A stretch of 64,000 nucleotides of DNA from Pelodera strongyloides (lineage: Eukaryota > Nematoda > Chromadorea > Rhabditida > Rhabditidae): NCBI GenBank assembly GCA_036852015.1, contig JAANDG010000367.1, positions 81,216 to 145,215 of the forward strand, read 5' to 3'. A model generated the notes under the pieces. It was given only the letters and a program-made list of their open reading frames with translations. It was not told where the DNA came from and did no database searches. Of this stretch, positions 1 to 11,200 are shown piece after piece. The position numbers and the translations under genes were made by a program. Every line of letters begins with the position of its first letter. The first letter of the stretch is position 1.

Positions 1-135
1 GTGTGGTGTAGGCGTTTACATTGTTAGCATTTGTTCCCAGTTTCCATGATTTAATAACGTGTTGTTTGGCAGTCAGAACATTCGACTATTCGACAATAAA
101 ATAAAAGGAGTTGCGGAGTTCACTTTCTCTTTCAG

Positions 136-2149
136 TCCGTGAACTTATTCTATTCCATGATCAGACAGAATATTCAAGATTAAAGAAAGTGCCATGCGGA
201 CACACGGGCGATCATTGATCATTTAGATTCACTAAATAATTATGAATTTCCAGACAAGCACACACAAACGGATATCGCCGAAATGGAACGAGAACGCCAG
301 AAGCTGGACAGTCTTTATAGTGCAAGGAAGAACGTCAGGGTTTTCTATATGGATTATTCTTTCTCTTTCGATAAGATACTTACGAACGTTTTGTTGCTTT
401 TTAATTGAGTCAAAATTATTAACTTGCTAAGCGACAACAATTTCAGGTATACGATAGAGTAGCTCAGTGGTCCGAGTTATGGTCCGAAAAGATTGGTTAT
501 GAGGATATCAGTCAGAAGGACGCATACACGAATAGAGGATGTGAACTGGAGCGAAGGCTCAAGGTGATTTAGTTGTGACTGAATTGTTTGCACACTCTTA
601 TTGGAGCTTTATTTGCTTAATTTCGAATAAATTCAAAGGGTTTCATGTTTTAAAATACTTTCCTTTGTTTAATGAACTCAAATTATTCTTCACTTATTGA
701 TTGAACTATCGATTGAATATAAAATATTGATTGCAGAGAACCAGGGAATTGGAAAACCGTTTGTTGCCGCAAGCCGTGCGGGCCGTCCAGGAAGCATACG
801 CAAGACATGTTCAGGTAGGTGTGGTAGCTTTTATTAAGAAACACAGTGCGATAGGTAATGAGGTAATTAATAATTATTCGTTCACTATTGAGAACAATTG
901 TGTTAGGCACCATGTGCGTGGTACGTGTACGTACTGAATTTACTAGAACTGGGGTTTTCTATTTGCTGTATATTTGGAGGTTGCAGGCTTGTCCTACTGA
1001 TAAAATGGAGATGGGCGGAGGGATGAACCCCGTTCAATTTATAGAGTGGACTAAGAAGACCCATGAGGAGGAGAAGGCTTTGGAAAAGGTGAGTCTCATT
1101 TACTTCTGCTCCTATAAGATCCCCTTGTTTAGCTTGGTGAAAGCTCTGATTTTTTGTACACGCTGATTTATTATTCAGTTTATTTCTACTGTGTTTTCGG
1201 CCACCCCTTACAGATTGAGGCTTTCTGACTGAATAAGTAAGTGAAAGCTCATTTATTTTATTTTATCTATTTGCAGATGATGAAGAAGGGCGCGAAACAT
1301 ATGCCCCCACCGATGCGTACCCCGATCCGCGGCAACAGATTGACCCAGACACCGGCATCAATGTCTAGATCAGGGTATAAAATCGATGTGTATTTCAAAA
1401 ATTTCCGGAGATGGTCGCCGGCCTTCGGCCGGAGATGGTCACACTAATTTTTCGTAAAATATGTTATTTTTTCGATTCTGTAACTTTTGTAGTTAATCGA
1501 AAAAGCTGAAGGTAAAAAGAAACGTATATAGTCAAGGGAAAAGTGCATTTTTGGTACTTACACGTGAAGTAGGTATTGTAAATTGTAACTGGTTCTCGGG
1601 TACTTTATTAACACAGAAAAGGCTTCCATTATTAATAAAAAATGTGAAAAAAAGTGTAAAATCGGAGATGGTCAGGTACGATACGGAGATGGTAATGCGT
1701 CATTTTACACATTCATTTATACCCTGGTCTAGATTGAATACCAGACCACTCAGCCAGTTGGATACCACATCGCTGTCTGTGATTAGTCCGAGGTTTCCAA
1801 ATTCAGTGAGTTTGTGTATTAATTATTTTTTAAATGAGCACCGCAAGGATTCTTGTGCACCGTTGGACTTTTTTTTCTTACCGATGGCATTTGTTGTGGA
1901 GACAGGATGCCTTAGGGCAATCGCGTCAACGATCATGATTTAATAGACATATGTCCGTATGATAATAGATTAAGTTGCCGGACGGACGCTTTATACCACT
2001 TTTTTCCATTATAGCCTGGACCTAAAACATCGTCGCCGAAATCATCGAAAAGAAGAGGGAATATGCAGCCAGGATGCCCGACTCCGCTTAAAAAGGCATT
2101 CTCGTCTGTGGCCATGTCTCCTATGAGACCGTCGAACAGAAATATTTGA
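136..2149 (+). CDS. spd-1: PRC1/MAP65/Ase1-family spindle midzone protein, 3' part (SPD-1-like)
   Basis: Members of this family bundle antiparallel microtubules in the anaphase spindle midzone and support cytokinesis. Only the C-terminal part lies in the window. Phase-consistent exons: 136-188 (tentative), 254 or 259-339, 447-563, 737-814, 987-1088, 1277-1374, 1745-1805, 2015-2149 (TGA). The upstream exon and the alternative acceptor at 258 are both phase 0. The family hallmark is a W-x3-W segment (VAQWSELW), then TNRG followed by a charged ELERRLK, then LLPQAV, as in the PRC1 spectrin/C-terminal region. The tail is basic and rich in SP/TP sites (TPIRG, SPKSSKR, TPLKK, MSPMR), which fits Cdk control known for PRC1; that control is inferred here. 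The gene is cut by the window start, so its length is unknown. It is separated from the next gene by about 0.96 kb. Confidence 0.8.
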
Positions 2150-3093
2150 GGTTTGAATCGATCCTTATGATGTACACGTACAGAGGTTAGTTCACTTTGT
2201 GTATTGTCCATGATTATTTATTTTGTTATCTGAATGCTGTCTTGATACGTTTTCGTTATCAGAACTTTTACCCTCATCTCATTAGCGACATGTCTATATT
2301 TTTTTCTGTAAATGCATTTTTGGTAAGCATATTTTCTTAATTATTTTGGTTTGTTTGTTTGTTATCTCATTATTCTCCTATTGCACTGTTGCACTGTTGA
2401 CTGTATGTACTATATATAATTTATTGTTGTCTCACCCTGCTCACCCTTATTCATCACTCCTTCATGACCTCATTCACACTTATGTTCTCACTTAACTTTA
2501 AAAGCTCAATATACCACATTATTTATCTCACTTTCTTTTTTTGATCTCTAAGTAACTTATTCGACTTATTGTTTTGGAAGTTGGTCCTATTAGAATTGGA
2601 ATATGCCTTGACGACTTACATTACCTTACATTTATTTATATAGTTCTACTTTGCTGTAATCCTGACCTGAACGTACCATTTTCGATAGATCTTTTCTAAA
2701 AACAACTTTTTTACGCTCAACTTTACGTTTGGAGTGAATTTGATGTCTGTAAACTGTAAATAGTTCAACTTCTATGTGTCTCCGTGGGAAGTGTTTTCAT
2801 GGGATTGGGGATTTGCTCACTATATTTTATTTTCTATGCTCTATTACTGTATTTATAATCCACTGTTTGGTTCTGTGTTCTGTCATTATTGGCATGCAGT
2901 TATATATATATATATATATATTATCAATAAAGGTTCCCTGGTAATACTTTTTTCGCTCAAGTCTCATATCCGTGAAGGTTTTTACAGATCCTATATGGTA
3001 TTTGAAATTTTTCCGCATATTGTTTCGCTCTAACTAAATCTGGTTACTTTTTTGAGTGCCGTATATTTAAAATTATCTTCTGCTTCGTATATG
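2150..3093. other. intergenic, no gene seen
   Basis: AT-rich spacer between the PRC1-like gene and TFIIE beta. It contains a pure (TA)n tract near 2900-2922. Open frames here are short, lack splice context and match nothing I recognise. An antisense frame at 1933-2211 is a shadow of the last PRC1-like exon. Confidence 0.6.
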
Positions 3094-3105
3094 ATCATTT
3101 TACAG
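3094..3105 (+). promoter_or_regulatory. probable spliced-leader acceptor for TFIIE beta
   Basis: A pyrimidine-rich acceptor ending TTTTACAG lies 7 nt upstream of the ATG at 3113, with no matching donor needed. In nematodes this layout marks trans-splicing. Whether SL1 or SL2 is used cannot be seen. Confidence 0.55.
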
Positions 3106-3112
3106 GCTCATA

Positions 3113-5643
3113 ATGGATCCGGAACTCTTACGACAACGTGCGGCCTTTCAAAAGCATGCGTCACGCACCGTGAGTTGTAAACGTTCAACCCTACATTTTT
3201 TGCTGATCATGCTAATGCTTCCGTAAATTAAGTTTGCCTTGTAGCATAACATAAGTATCAACTACATGCATTTTATGTAGTTGATAATTATGTTATGGTT
3301 GTTAGTTGTTAGTTAGCGTATTTGATAAGTGATGAACTTCTCAGGTGTCGGTACAACAACGTCCGTCTGGACAACTCCCGTCACATTCAACGTATAACGC
3401 AGGTGAACTTTATTTTGGAATAACGCATGTTGTTGACTTGATTGTTGCTTCCGTTGCGTGATCGACTACTGTAGATCGTATAGCTAGGTATCCAAGTGTA
3501 GATAGATCCACAGGGGTAAAATACGATGGTGTGGTCGAGTCTTCTAAAAGGTTCGGCAGTATTTTGTAGGGGGTCTATTTAACCTCGATTCACGTCATTT
3601 TCCATTCCCTTTCCGTGCTTGCCCCATAGAATGCTCTTATTTTGCACATGCGTACATTTTGTCGTTTAGTTTACAAACTGCCTCACAAACCGAGCTCACG
3701 TAACCTATCTGTATATTTCAGATGAGCATAAGAAGAAAAAGAAGACACCAAGGCCTCCCAATGGCGAACAAGCAGTCGTGAAAGGTTTGTTTTTTATTTG
3801 CGTTTTTCTATGAACTGCCTAAAGTTTATTGTTTTTTTTTAACTTACATGAACTTAGCGATGGATATGGAAATGAAAGCGAGTGCAGTATCAAATGCAAA
3901 TAACTTTGGAGCGATGGCTAAGGTCGTCGATTATATGAAGGTATGATATTTTGTGCATCATACTTAAACTGGATGAATGTAGCTTGTTTGTATTCATAAC
4001 TACAGTAGTAGTATGATTATGTGGCATGAGCCTCTCGCGTTATTGTTTTTTTATGCAATAAAGTATTTATGTGTACATTTAACTTCCTCCTTTCTTCAGA
4101 AGAGACACTTGAATTCACAGCATTGGTCTCTCAGTTTGTCAGAAATACTGGAAGAAATTCAAATTTACGATCTATCCAAAAAGAGCGAAATGTGGCTTAT
4201 GGAGGTAATACTTTTCCTTAATTTATTCGAAATGTGACATAGGCTGCGAAAACATTAGTTTTGGATCTCGTTATGTTTCCATAATTCTTATTGTTTTTTT
4301 TTGTATTTATTTGAGATCTTTAGGCTTTACCCAACAATCCGCGTCTCCAAATGGATTCCGATGGAAAATTTGTATTCCGACCTCCGTATAAGATCAAGAA
4401 CAAGTCAACTTTAATGGGTGTTTTAGAAAAGTGGCATACGGTATGGGTATCTATCAGTTTGAAGTATGAAAACATTTGTATTGATTATGCGTGGAATGTA
4501 ACACGAGGAGAATTTGTTGGGTCGGATGTGCACTCATGTATGTTTGGTTTTCAGGATGGCAAGGGTGGTATTTTATTAACAGATCTGAATGAATGCGTGC
4601 CAAGCGGGGAGAGTGTCCTTGAGGTGGGAGATTTTTCATACGGTGATTACACTTTGTCACTTTTGAGCTGGTTATTTCCGATTGTCGTCGTATTCAGGTA
4701 GAATATTAGATTTTTTTAGAGTTATGATTTTTTGGGACGGTTGGCCTTCCCATAAGACGCTTATTTTTCCATGGGACCGCTATTCTTCCATGGGACGGCT
4801 ATTCTTGAATAGAGCCGGATATTGAACCCTAATTCGGTCATCCATGTCCATGCCGTTTCATTATTTGCCTTGTCATAGCCTTTCTTCTGTACTCCTTTAA
4901 AAATTCTGGAACAAATTTATTTCTTTTTATTGATTTTTTTTTCAATTGTCTCGTATGTTTAGTCCTTGAAAGATAAGATCATTGTGGTGCCGACACAAGT
5001 AAATAAGAGGAAGGATAAGGTGTTCTTCTTCAACGACCTCACTTTGGATATAGAATTGGATGAAGGTAATAAATCTTAACTTTTTGTTTATTGCTTGTTA
5101 TTCACTCTTTATTTGTATGGTTTCATATTTTGAGAGGGTTATATAGGGAGAGGAAATACTTGTTATTTAGATTTCCGTGGATTATGGCGTAATGTGTCAG
5201 TGGATCATTTGGATGAGAAGAAGATTGAGGAATACCTCCAGAAACATGGAATCGACACAATGAAGGTGAGCGAGTTTTTCCCCAACATCCAGCTTGGCCT
5301 GAGCAAATGTGTGAGCTCACCTAACTATCTCCTAAATTTTCATAATTCATAAATTTTCTTTGCTCATGATGTGCAAACAGGTTGAGTACAGGATGTACGC
5401 AGCACTTTTGTCTTATTGAGAGTAAACAGTTGAAGATGAGGTCTCAACAAACGCCAAGACGCCAAGAAGCCGAATAACAAGATGTAGTCGTAAGCCACTA
5501 GTTAAATGTGTTTCTACTTATAGGACCTCGCGCCAAAGAAGCTGAATAATGGACCTCCGAAGCGAAAACAGATCAAGAGAAAGTTGAATCCCAGCAAGGT
5601 TCAAAACCAGCATTTGGCGGATGTACTCAAGGATTACGAATAG
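3113..5643 (+). CDS. gtf-2E2: general transcription factor IIE subunit beta
   Basis: TFIIE beta pairs with TFIIE alpha in the Pol II pre-initiation complex, where it helps recruit and stimulate TFIIH and open the promoter. Ten exons: 3113-3169, 3345-3402, 3722-3784, 3858-3940, 4100-4204, 4324-4440, 4555-4623, 4963-5065, 5171-5265, 5524-5643. All phases agree and give 289 aa; human GTF2E2 is 291. The start MDPELLRQR mirrors the human N-terminus. Next come a lysine-rich linker (HKKKKK), the first winged helix (VVDYMKKRH to WLMEALPNNP), a second module (DGKFVFRPPY, GGILLTDL), the KVFFFND strand, the LWRNVSVDHLDEKKIEEYL helix region, and a basic tail ending HLADVLKDYE. Every recalled block is present in order. 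The intron at 4624-4962 carries a short foldback-type repeat. Confidence 0.93.
4734..4816 (+). repeat. solo terminus of the GGGACGG foldback family
   Basis: Inside a TFIIE beta intron. It has four spaced GGGACGG-like cores with CCATGGGAC junctions and ends in AATAGAGCC. This is the same terminal motif and core as the large foldback-like element at 60.8-63.0 kb. No partner inverted end is visible nearby, so it looks like a single end or a truncated copy. Confidence 0.6.
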
Positions 5644-5850
5644 TATATGTACACATATCATATCATGGTCTCATTGCGTATGAAACGAAAATAAGATATT
5701 ATTTTACCCATTCGTTTTGTTCCTGACTATGAATTACGACGTTCTGACGTTGTTCGTATATGTTATTCACATTTGTGATGTGTTTTTTTATTCAACGTGT
5801 GGCGTGCTTGCTTTGTTCATTCACAAGTGGATACGTAATTAACTGATGTA

Positions 5851-5859
5851 TTTTTCCAG
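5851..5859 (+). promoter_or_regulatory. probable spliced-leader acceptor for tafazzin
   Basis: TTTTTCCAG, about 210 nt after the TFIIE beta stop and 44 nt before the tafazzin ATG. The short gap and acceptor would fit downstream processing in an operon. This is inference; it could also be the acceptor of an unseen first exon. Confidence 0.45.
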
Positions 5860-5903
5860 GCTCTTTTCCTCAACGACTGGGTTCTCCCGAATGACTGGCA
5901 CCC

Positions 5904-7742
5904 ATGCAGATAAGATGGCTGCAGTTGAGGGGTTCAGGTTGGTAGAGTCATTTTTTATTTTATAGCTTGGACCAGATAACCAGATAATTTGAGACGAAAT
6001 GTGTGTTTGCCTATCTGTCTGTGACAGTGGGCGACTTTTTATGTATGATCTTTTCTACCGTACTTTTCTAAAGCTAGTTACTTAGATTTCCCTGGCCGTT
6101 TCCCAAACATCCACCCACCCGTGGGTATCGTCTGGCCAGTTATGCGACACTAACTTTTGTTCGATCTCTATCAAGGCTCTTGTTCTTTAAAGGCTAGTTG
6201 ATTGTTATGTGTGCGTTCTTTATTGAGAGCTACATGCAAATATTCTGGTCAGTTTGAACTGAAAGTTGCTCTTTCTTGCTTACATATTCATATCTTTATC
6301 TTTTGAGCAAGTTCGTTTTGTTATAAAAGTCTAGTCTCCTATGATGATTTAATTTATATACTGCTTTGTGTTGCAGGCGTGAATAAGTTGCGAGTTCACA
6401 ACAGAGAGCGCTTTATTCAGTTGCTGGAGGATCGATCGAGACCCTTGGTTACGATAGCCAACCATCGATGTAACATTGACGATCCATTGATGTGGTGTGA
6501 GTTGTGCACGTCATATCCTCATTTCTTAAAAGAATAACTGTAAATTGTTCTTAAAATGTCACAGACACAGAAAGGTTAACTTTCAGTAGTAGAGTTTGGT
6601 TTGGTCTTTTTTTATGTAGAAAATTCTAGGTTTAATTTCGTGGAAAGAATTCTTCCGAAACATCGATCGTCAGAGGTTTACGCTTGCTGCACACAATATA
6701 TGTTTCACTAAACAGTCGCACACTACGTACGTGAGTTGATGCTTTCAGTGAATATCTTTTCTGCATTACATATCAGTCCTCGGACTACTTCAAAACATTA
6801 TAATAATTAACCTTCGCAGGCTATTTTCGCTGGGTCAGTGCGTCCCCTGCGTCCGTGGGGAAGGTGTATTTCAAAAAGGAATGGACTTTTCTGTGGAAAA
6901 ATTGGACGAACGGGCGTGGGTGCACATGTTTCCAGAGGGAAAAGTCAACCATGAGAATGCACCTATGAGGTTGGTTTATTTCCCAGATTTTAGGTGCCTC
7001 GCTCTCTCCTCGGCTAAGATATGTTTCCTCTGTTTGGTACATCTCTATCCCAATCGTGTGTCTCACAAACTTTAGTATCTTAATAGTTCAAACTGCTTTA
7101 GGGTGAAATGGGGAGTGGGCAGGCTAGTTCTGGAACCGTCCGTCGCACCAATCGTCCTTCCAATCTGGCTAACCGGCATGGACACCGTTTGGCCGGCACA
7201 TCCACCCTACTATCCTAAGTTTGGCAATGTATGTACTGTATACACTGTTTAATCTAAAGGTGGTTTAGTTGTAAAGTTAGTCTCACCGATTAGTTTTCTC
7301 TAAGTGTAGTGGATTCGGTTGTCCCGCATGCCCTGGAATTATAACGTTATTTTCTTCGGATATTAGAGAGGGAGTGAAGCTATTCAATCTATTCAGACGG
7401 TTGATATCACAATTGGCGATCCATGGGACCCACAAGAATTTCGAGATGATCTCTTCAAGAACGACTACAGCGAGCGCCAAAGGCGAAAGGTATGTTTGCG
7501 TATGAGCGGGTTTATTGTGTTTCCAATGAGTTTATTTCTTCTTTATTGAAAATGTAATAATTTGATAGTCATATCTTTTGCTGTGATTTTCTTTAATTCG
7601 TTTATTGTTATTTCAGGTAGTGGCCGACGAAGTACAACGGTTACTGTACTCTTTGGGTGAGAAGTTGGGAGATCTGCCCAGGGGAACTGTGGGTGCAATG
7701 GAGAATATAACTGACGGAAAGGAGTTGGAAAAATATCGGTGA
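5904..7742 (+). CDS. acl-3: tafazzin, mitochondrial cardiolipin transacylase
   Basis: Tafazzin remodels cardiolipin acyl chains on inner and outer mitochondrial membranes. Exons: 5904-5937, 6377-6496, 6630-6726, 6820-6969, 7102-7228, 7367-7489, 7617-7742; about 258 aa. The phospholipid acyltransferase motif HX4D is present (NHRCNIDD). It is followed by [26 protein letters not shown] and FPEGKVN, then a PIWLTGMD / PPYYPKFG block typical of tafazzins rather than other acyltransferases. The start was chosen because only the frame from ATG 5904 reaches the next exon in phase; ATG 5891 does not. The resulting N-terminus is only about 15 residues ahead of LRVHNRE. It lacks the hydrophobic anchor seen in human tafazzin, so an upstream exon may be missing from this model. 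Confidence 0.9.
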
Positions 7743-8257
7743 TGTTCTTTATGAAGGAACTCTGTTTTTAGCGATGATATTAGTTTTATAAAGGTTAAAA
7801 ATTATAGAGTATAGTCATTACTTCAAGTCACAATGGTGTTATAGTGATTGTAGGATTGATGTTAGGTACTAGATTAGTAAAGTTTGGCAAATTGAAAATT
7901 GTTAGGCTCGGTAGCTTTTTCCGGTAGCCGGTTTCCCTTTTTTAGATTTTTTTTAGGAACTGTTATCGCAACACATGATCACAACGAGTATGCTTACATT
8001 TGTGCTTTTAATGTTATTTTTATATTGATGCTAGGCAATGAACCGTTTTGTTTGTGTTACATCGATGATGCAAGTAAGATTTCTGCCCAGTTCAGGAAAT
8101 CATAAACAGATTCCTCAGCATTTGTGTTGTATAAATTGAGTCCAGTGGTTTTCATCCACTTTATTTACTTGAACTTTTGCATTTTTGTTTCATTGATTGG
8201 TTTCAACTTGCTCTCAACTTCTAATGTTAGCGAAGTTAACGTAAACACTATTTATTC
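7743..8257. other. intergenic, no gene seen
   Basis: AT-rich spacer between tafazzin and succinyl-CoA ligase beta. Open frames here lack splice logic and family resemblance. Confidence 0.55.
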
Positions 8258-8267
8258 ATATTTACAG
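8258..8267 (+). promoter_or_regulatory. probable spliced-leader acceptor for succinyl-CoA ligase beta
   Basis: TATTTACAG abuts the ATG directly, leaving no 5' UTR. This is typical of nematode trans-spliced messages. Confidence 0.6.
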
Positions 8268-11200
8268 ATGTTTCGGTGGTGCCGGTCCTTGGAAAATTTC
8301 AACAAAGCAGTATTACAGGTGCTACTAATTTGTTTATGTCAATTTTTGTTCGTTTTGTCACTGCATTGTTCTTTATTCTTGTCGTAGGACGCCGGAAATT
8401 AGAACATTGAGTGGATGAAATTGATTTCAGGTTTCAGGAAAAACTGTTTGATTTCAGGGTCAACGGCGGCTTCTAAACTTGCAAGAATATCAAAGTAAAG
8501 GAATATTGGATAAGTACAATTGTCAAGTGCAGGAATTCGTTGTTGCTACGAACAAGGAAGAAGCTGCAAGGCAATTGAAAGACACAACGTTTGGTGGGTT
8601 TCTCTTCGGTACACACGCTAGGAGTACTGTTTGATAACCTCTTCCGAATCCTACGGAGTTTGGCGGAGTAATCTGCCTTCTGGACTCTGGACGTCTGGAC
8701 CGTGAACGTCCCTTTGACTTTGTTTTATTATCACATTAGTTTTGCAGAGGAATATGTTGTAAAAGCTCAAATCCTGGCCGGCGGTCGTGGAAAAGGACGC
8801 TTCGTGGGTGGGCCGCCGAATCTCGGAGGAGTATTTATATCCACAAAGTATGGTTTTGGTACTTTTTGGAGCATTACTTTACTCGTTGTGATATTGCCGT
8901 GTTTTTATCCTCAGGATGATCACGAATACGAATCGAAATCAGCAAAAATGAATTTCGAAAAGTTTTTGGTTACGTGAACTCAACTGGTACCGGAACCGGC
9001 CAGGCAGGGATCAGATCAGCACTGTTCGGGTGAATAGATGTTTAACTGTTTCCTTTACTTTAGTAAGGAAGAAGCACTGAATAGAATTCCAGAAATGGTG
9101 GGAAGAAAGTTGGTGACCAAACAAACTCCTAAGGAGGGTGTTCTCGTTGAAAAGGTTGGTGATTAAATATGAAATTCTGTTTGCAGGGCAAACCGCTTGG
9201 ACCCTGCAAATATGACTAACGTGGCATGCAGAGAGCCTTCGAAACACAAGCCAACACAGACAGGCACCTGAAGCCCCTTCAAAATCAACTTATATTACGC
9301 TATCGTAATCAACATAAAAACTCAATCACCATAATTAGCTTAATGGTCGTAGCTGCTTTAGAAATCTGTCATTAACTTATAGACTGGTGAGTTCAAATGT
9401 TTAGGTTATGGTCGCAAGAGGAGTCAATATCGTCCGCGAAACCTACCTGGCCATCCTGTTAGACAGAGAAAGCAACGGCCCAGTGGGTTTCTTGATTTTA
9501 TTTTTTTATTTTTCGCCCATGTTGGTACCCAGAGTGCTTTCTACGTATACGTATTGCATTCTTTGTGAGATTTATGTTTTGTACAAGAGTACGTTCTCGA
9601 CTTTCAGGTCGTTGTTGTCAGTCCGGCGGGCGGTGTTGATATCGAAGAAGTAGCGGAAAAGAATCCCGAATTGATCTTTAAGGTGCTTTGTTGTTTTTAT
9701 ATTAATTTTATTTCGACTGGTTTTATTGGTTCTAAGTTCCAACCCTCTACTCTTGTTGCATGTACGATTTACGGTACCGAAATTTCATGTTTAGACGCGA
9801 TACGCGATAGAGGCCTTTGAAAACGTTGTTTTCTTTCCTTTTTTTACATGCTCACGTACGACGCAGAGATTATAATGTGCGATTTTGTTCCAGGAACCAA
9901 TTGATATCCAAGAAGGAATGACCGTAGAGCAGTCGTTGAGAATAGCGCGAAATCTGAAGTTTGAAGGGGACCTTGTGGACCAGGTCGGTATTGTATTCGT
10001 CCTTTTCTGAGTTATGTTCTTTGTGTTATTACGTGAATTCGTTTTATGAGATGATTCGATGGTGTTGTGCTTGGTGTTTAGTTGCCTTTTGTCGTTTAAA
10101 TATCTGCGTTTATCTTTACTTCCACACAATTCAGGCTGCCGAGCAGATTCGCAAACTCTATCAATTGTTCATCAAAGTCGACGCTACACAAGTGGAAATC
10201 AATCCATTTGTGGAAACAAAAGATAAGAAAGGTGGAGCCGCTTTATTTGATTATTCTCAGAGTCAATTTCGCCATTCTGCCTTCTACCTTAGGGGATGAT
10301 AATACATCGCGTCGGGTTCTTGTACGTATTTACTTTGGTGGTTTTACATACATTTTTAAACAATACAGTATCCATAATCCTTTGCTTTGCAGTGTACTGT
10401 GTAGATGCGAAAATGAATTTTGACGATAGTGCCCAGTTCAGACAGAAGGAGATTTTTGCGATGGGCGACATGTCTGATATGGTACGTTTGAGCTTTTTCG
10501 TACTACAATATATGAATAGTGTCTGTAGATTCTTAAGATGCTGGTGCACTTTATTTTAATTTTATCTAGAAGATACATAATCTGTAGGCAACAATAAGTC
10601 AAGATTATATGCAGAATACTTGTGATGTGGTACGGTTTCAGGATCCTCGCGAAGTTGAAGCTCATAAATATAGTTTGAATTATATTCCAATGGAGGGCAA
10701 TATCGGATGTCTAGGTTGGTTATATATCCATTTTGTTACTTGCATCTTTCCAACTCTGTGAATGCCACACACCGCGCGAACTCCCTATTTGTTAGTCGGA
10801 TACAGTAGGCCAGTAGGAACCCAGGAACTACAGTAATATTAAAAAGTCATGTTACCGTTACAATCTCAACGTTTGTACTTTCCAGTGAACGGTGCTGGAC
10901 TGGCAATGGCTACAATGGACATCATCAAATTGCACGGTGGAGAGCCGGCCAACTTCTTGGATGTGGGGGGAGCAGTGACCGAGGAAGGAGTCTTCCAGGC
11001 ATTCAGGATAATCACGTCGGATCCACAGGTATCAATGTTACTAGTTATTAGATATATCGTGGGTAATTATGATTATGCTCCCCAGTTCCTTTTTTTTACT
11101 TTGCGTTTGGAGGGAGAGTAGTAGAGTGGATAGCGTTTTCAGTTGTACCACCTTCGTGTCAGTATTAACTGAATTTAGTTGTTTTGTCTCCGTCTTTTCC

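Noticed and set aside
5891..5937. Tafazzin start at the upstream ATG (MTGTHADK)
   Set aside because: It ends out of phase with the next exon and would lead to an immediate stop.
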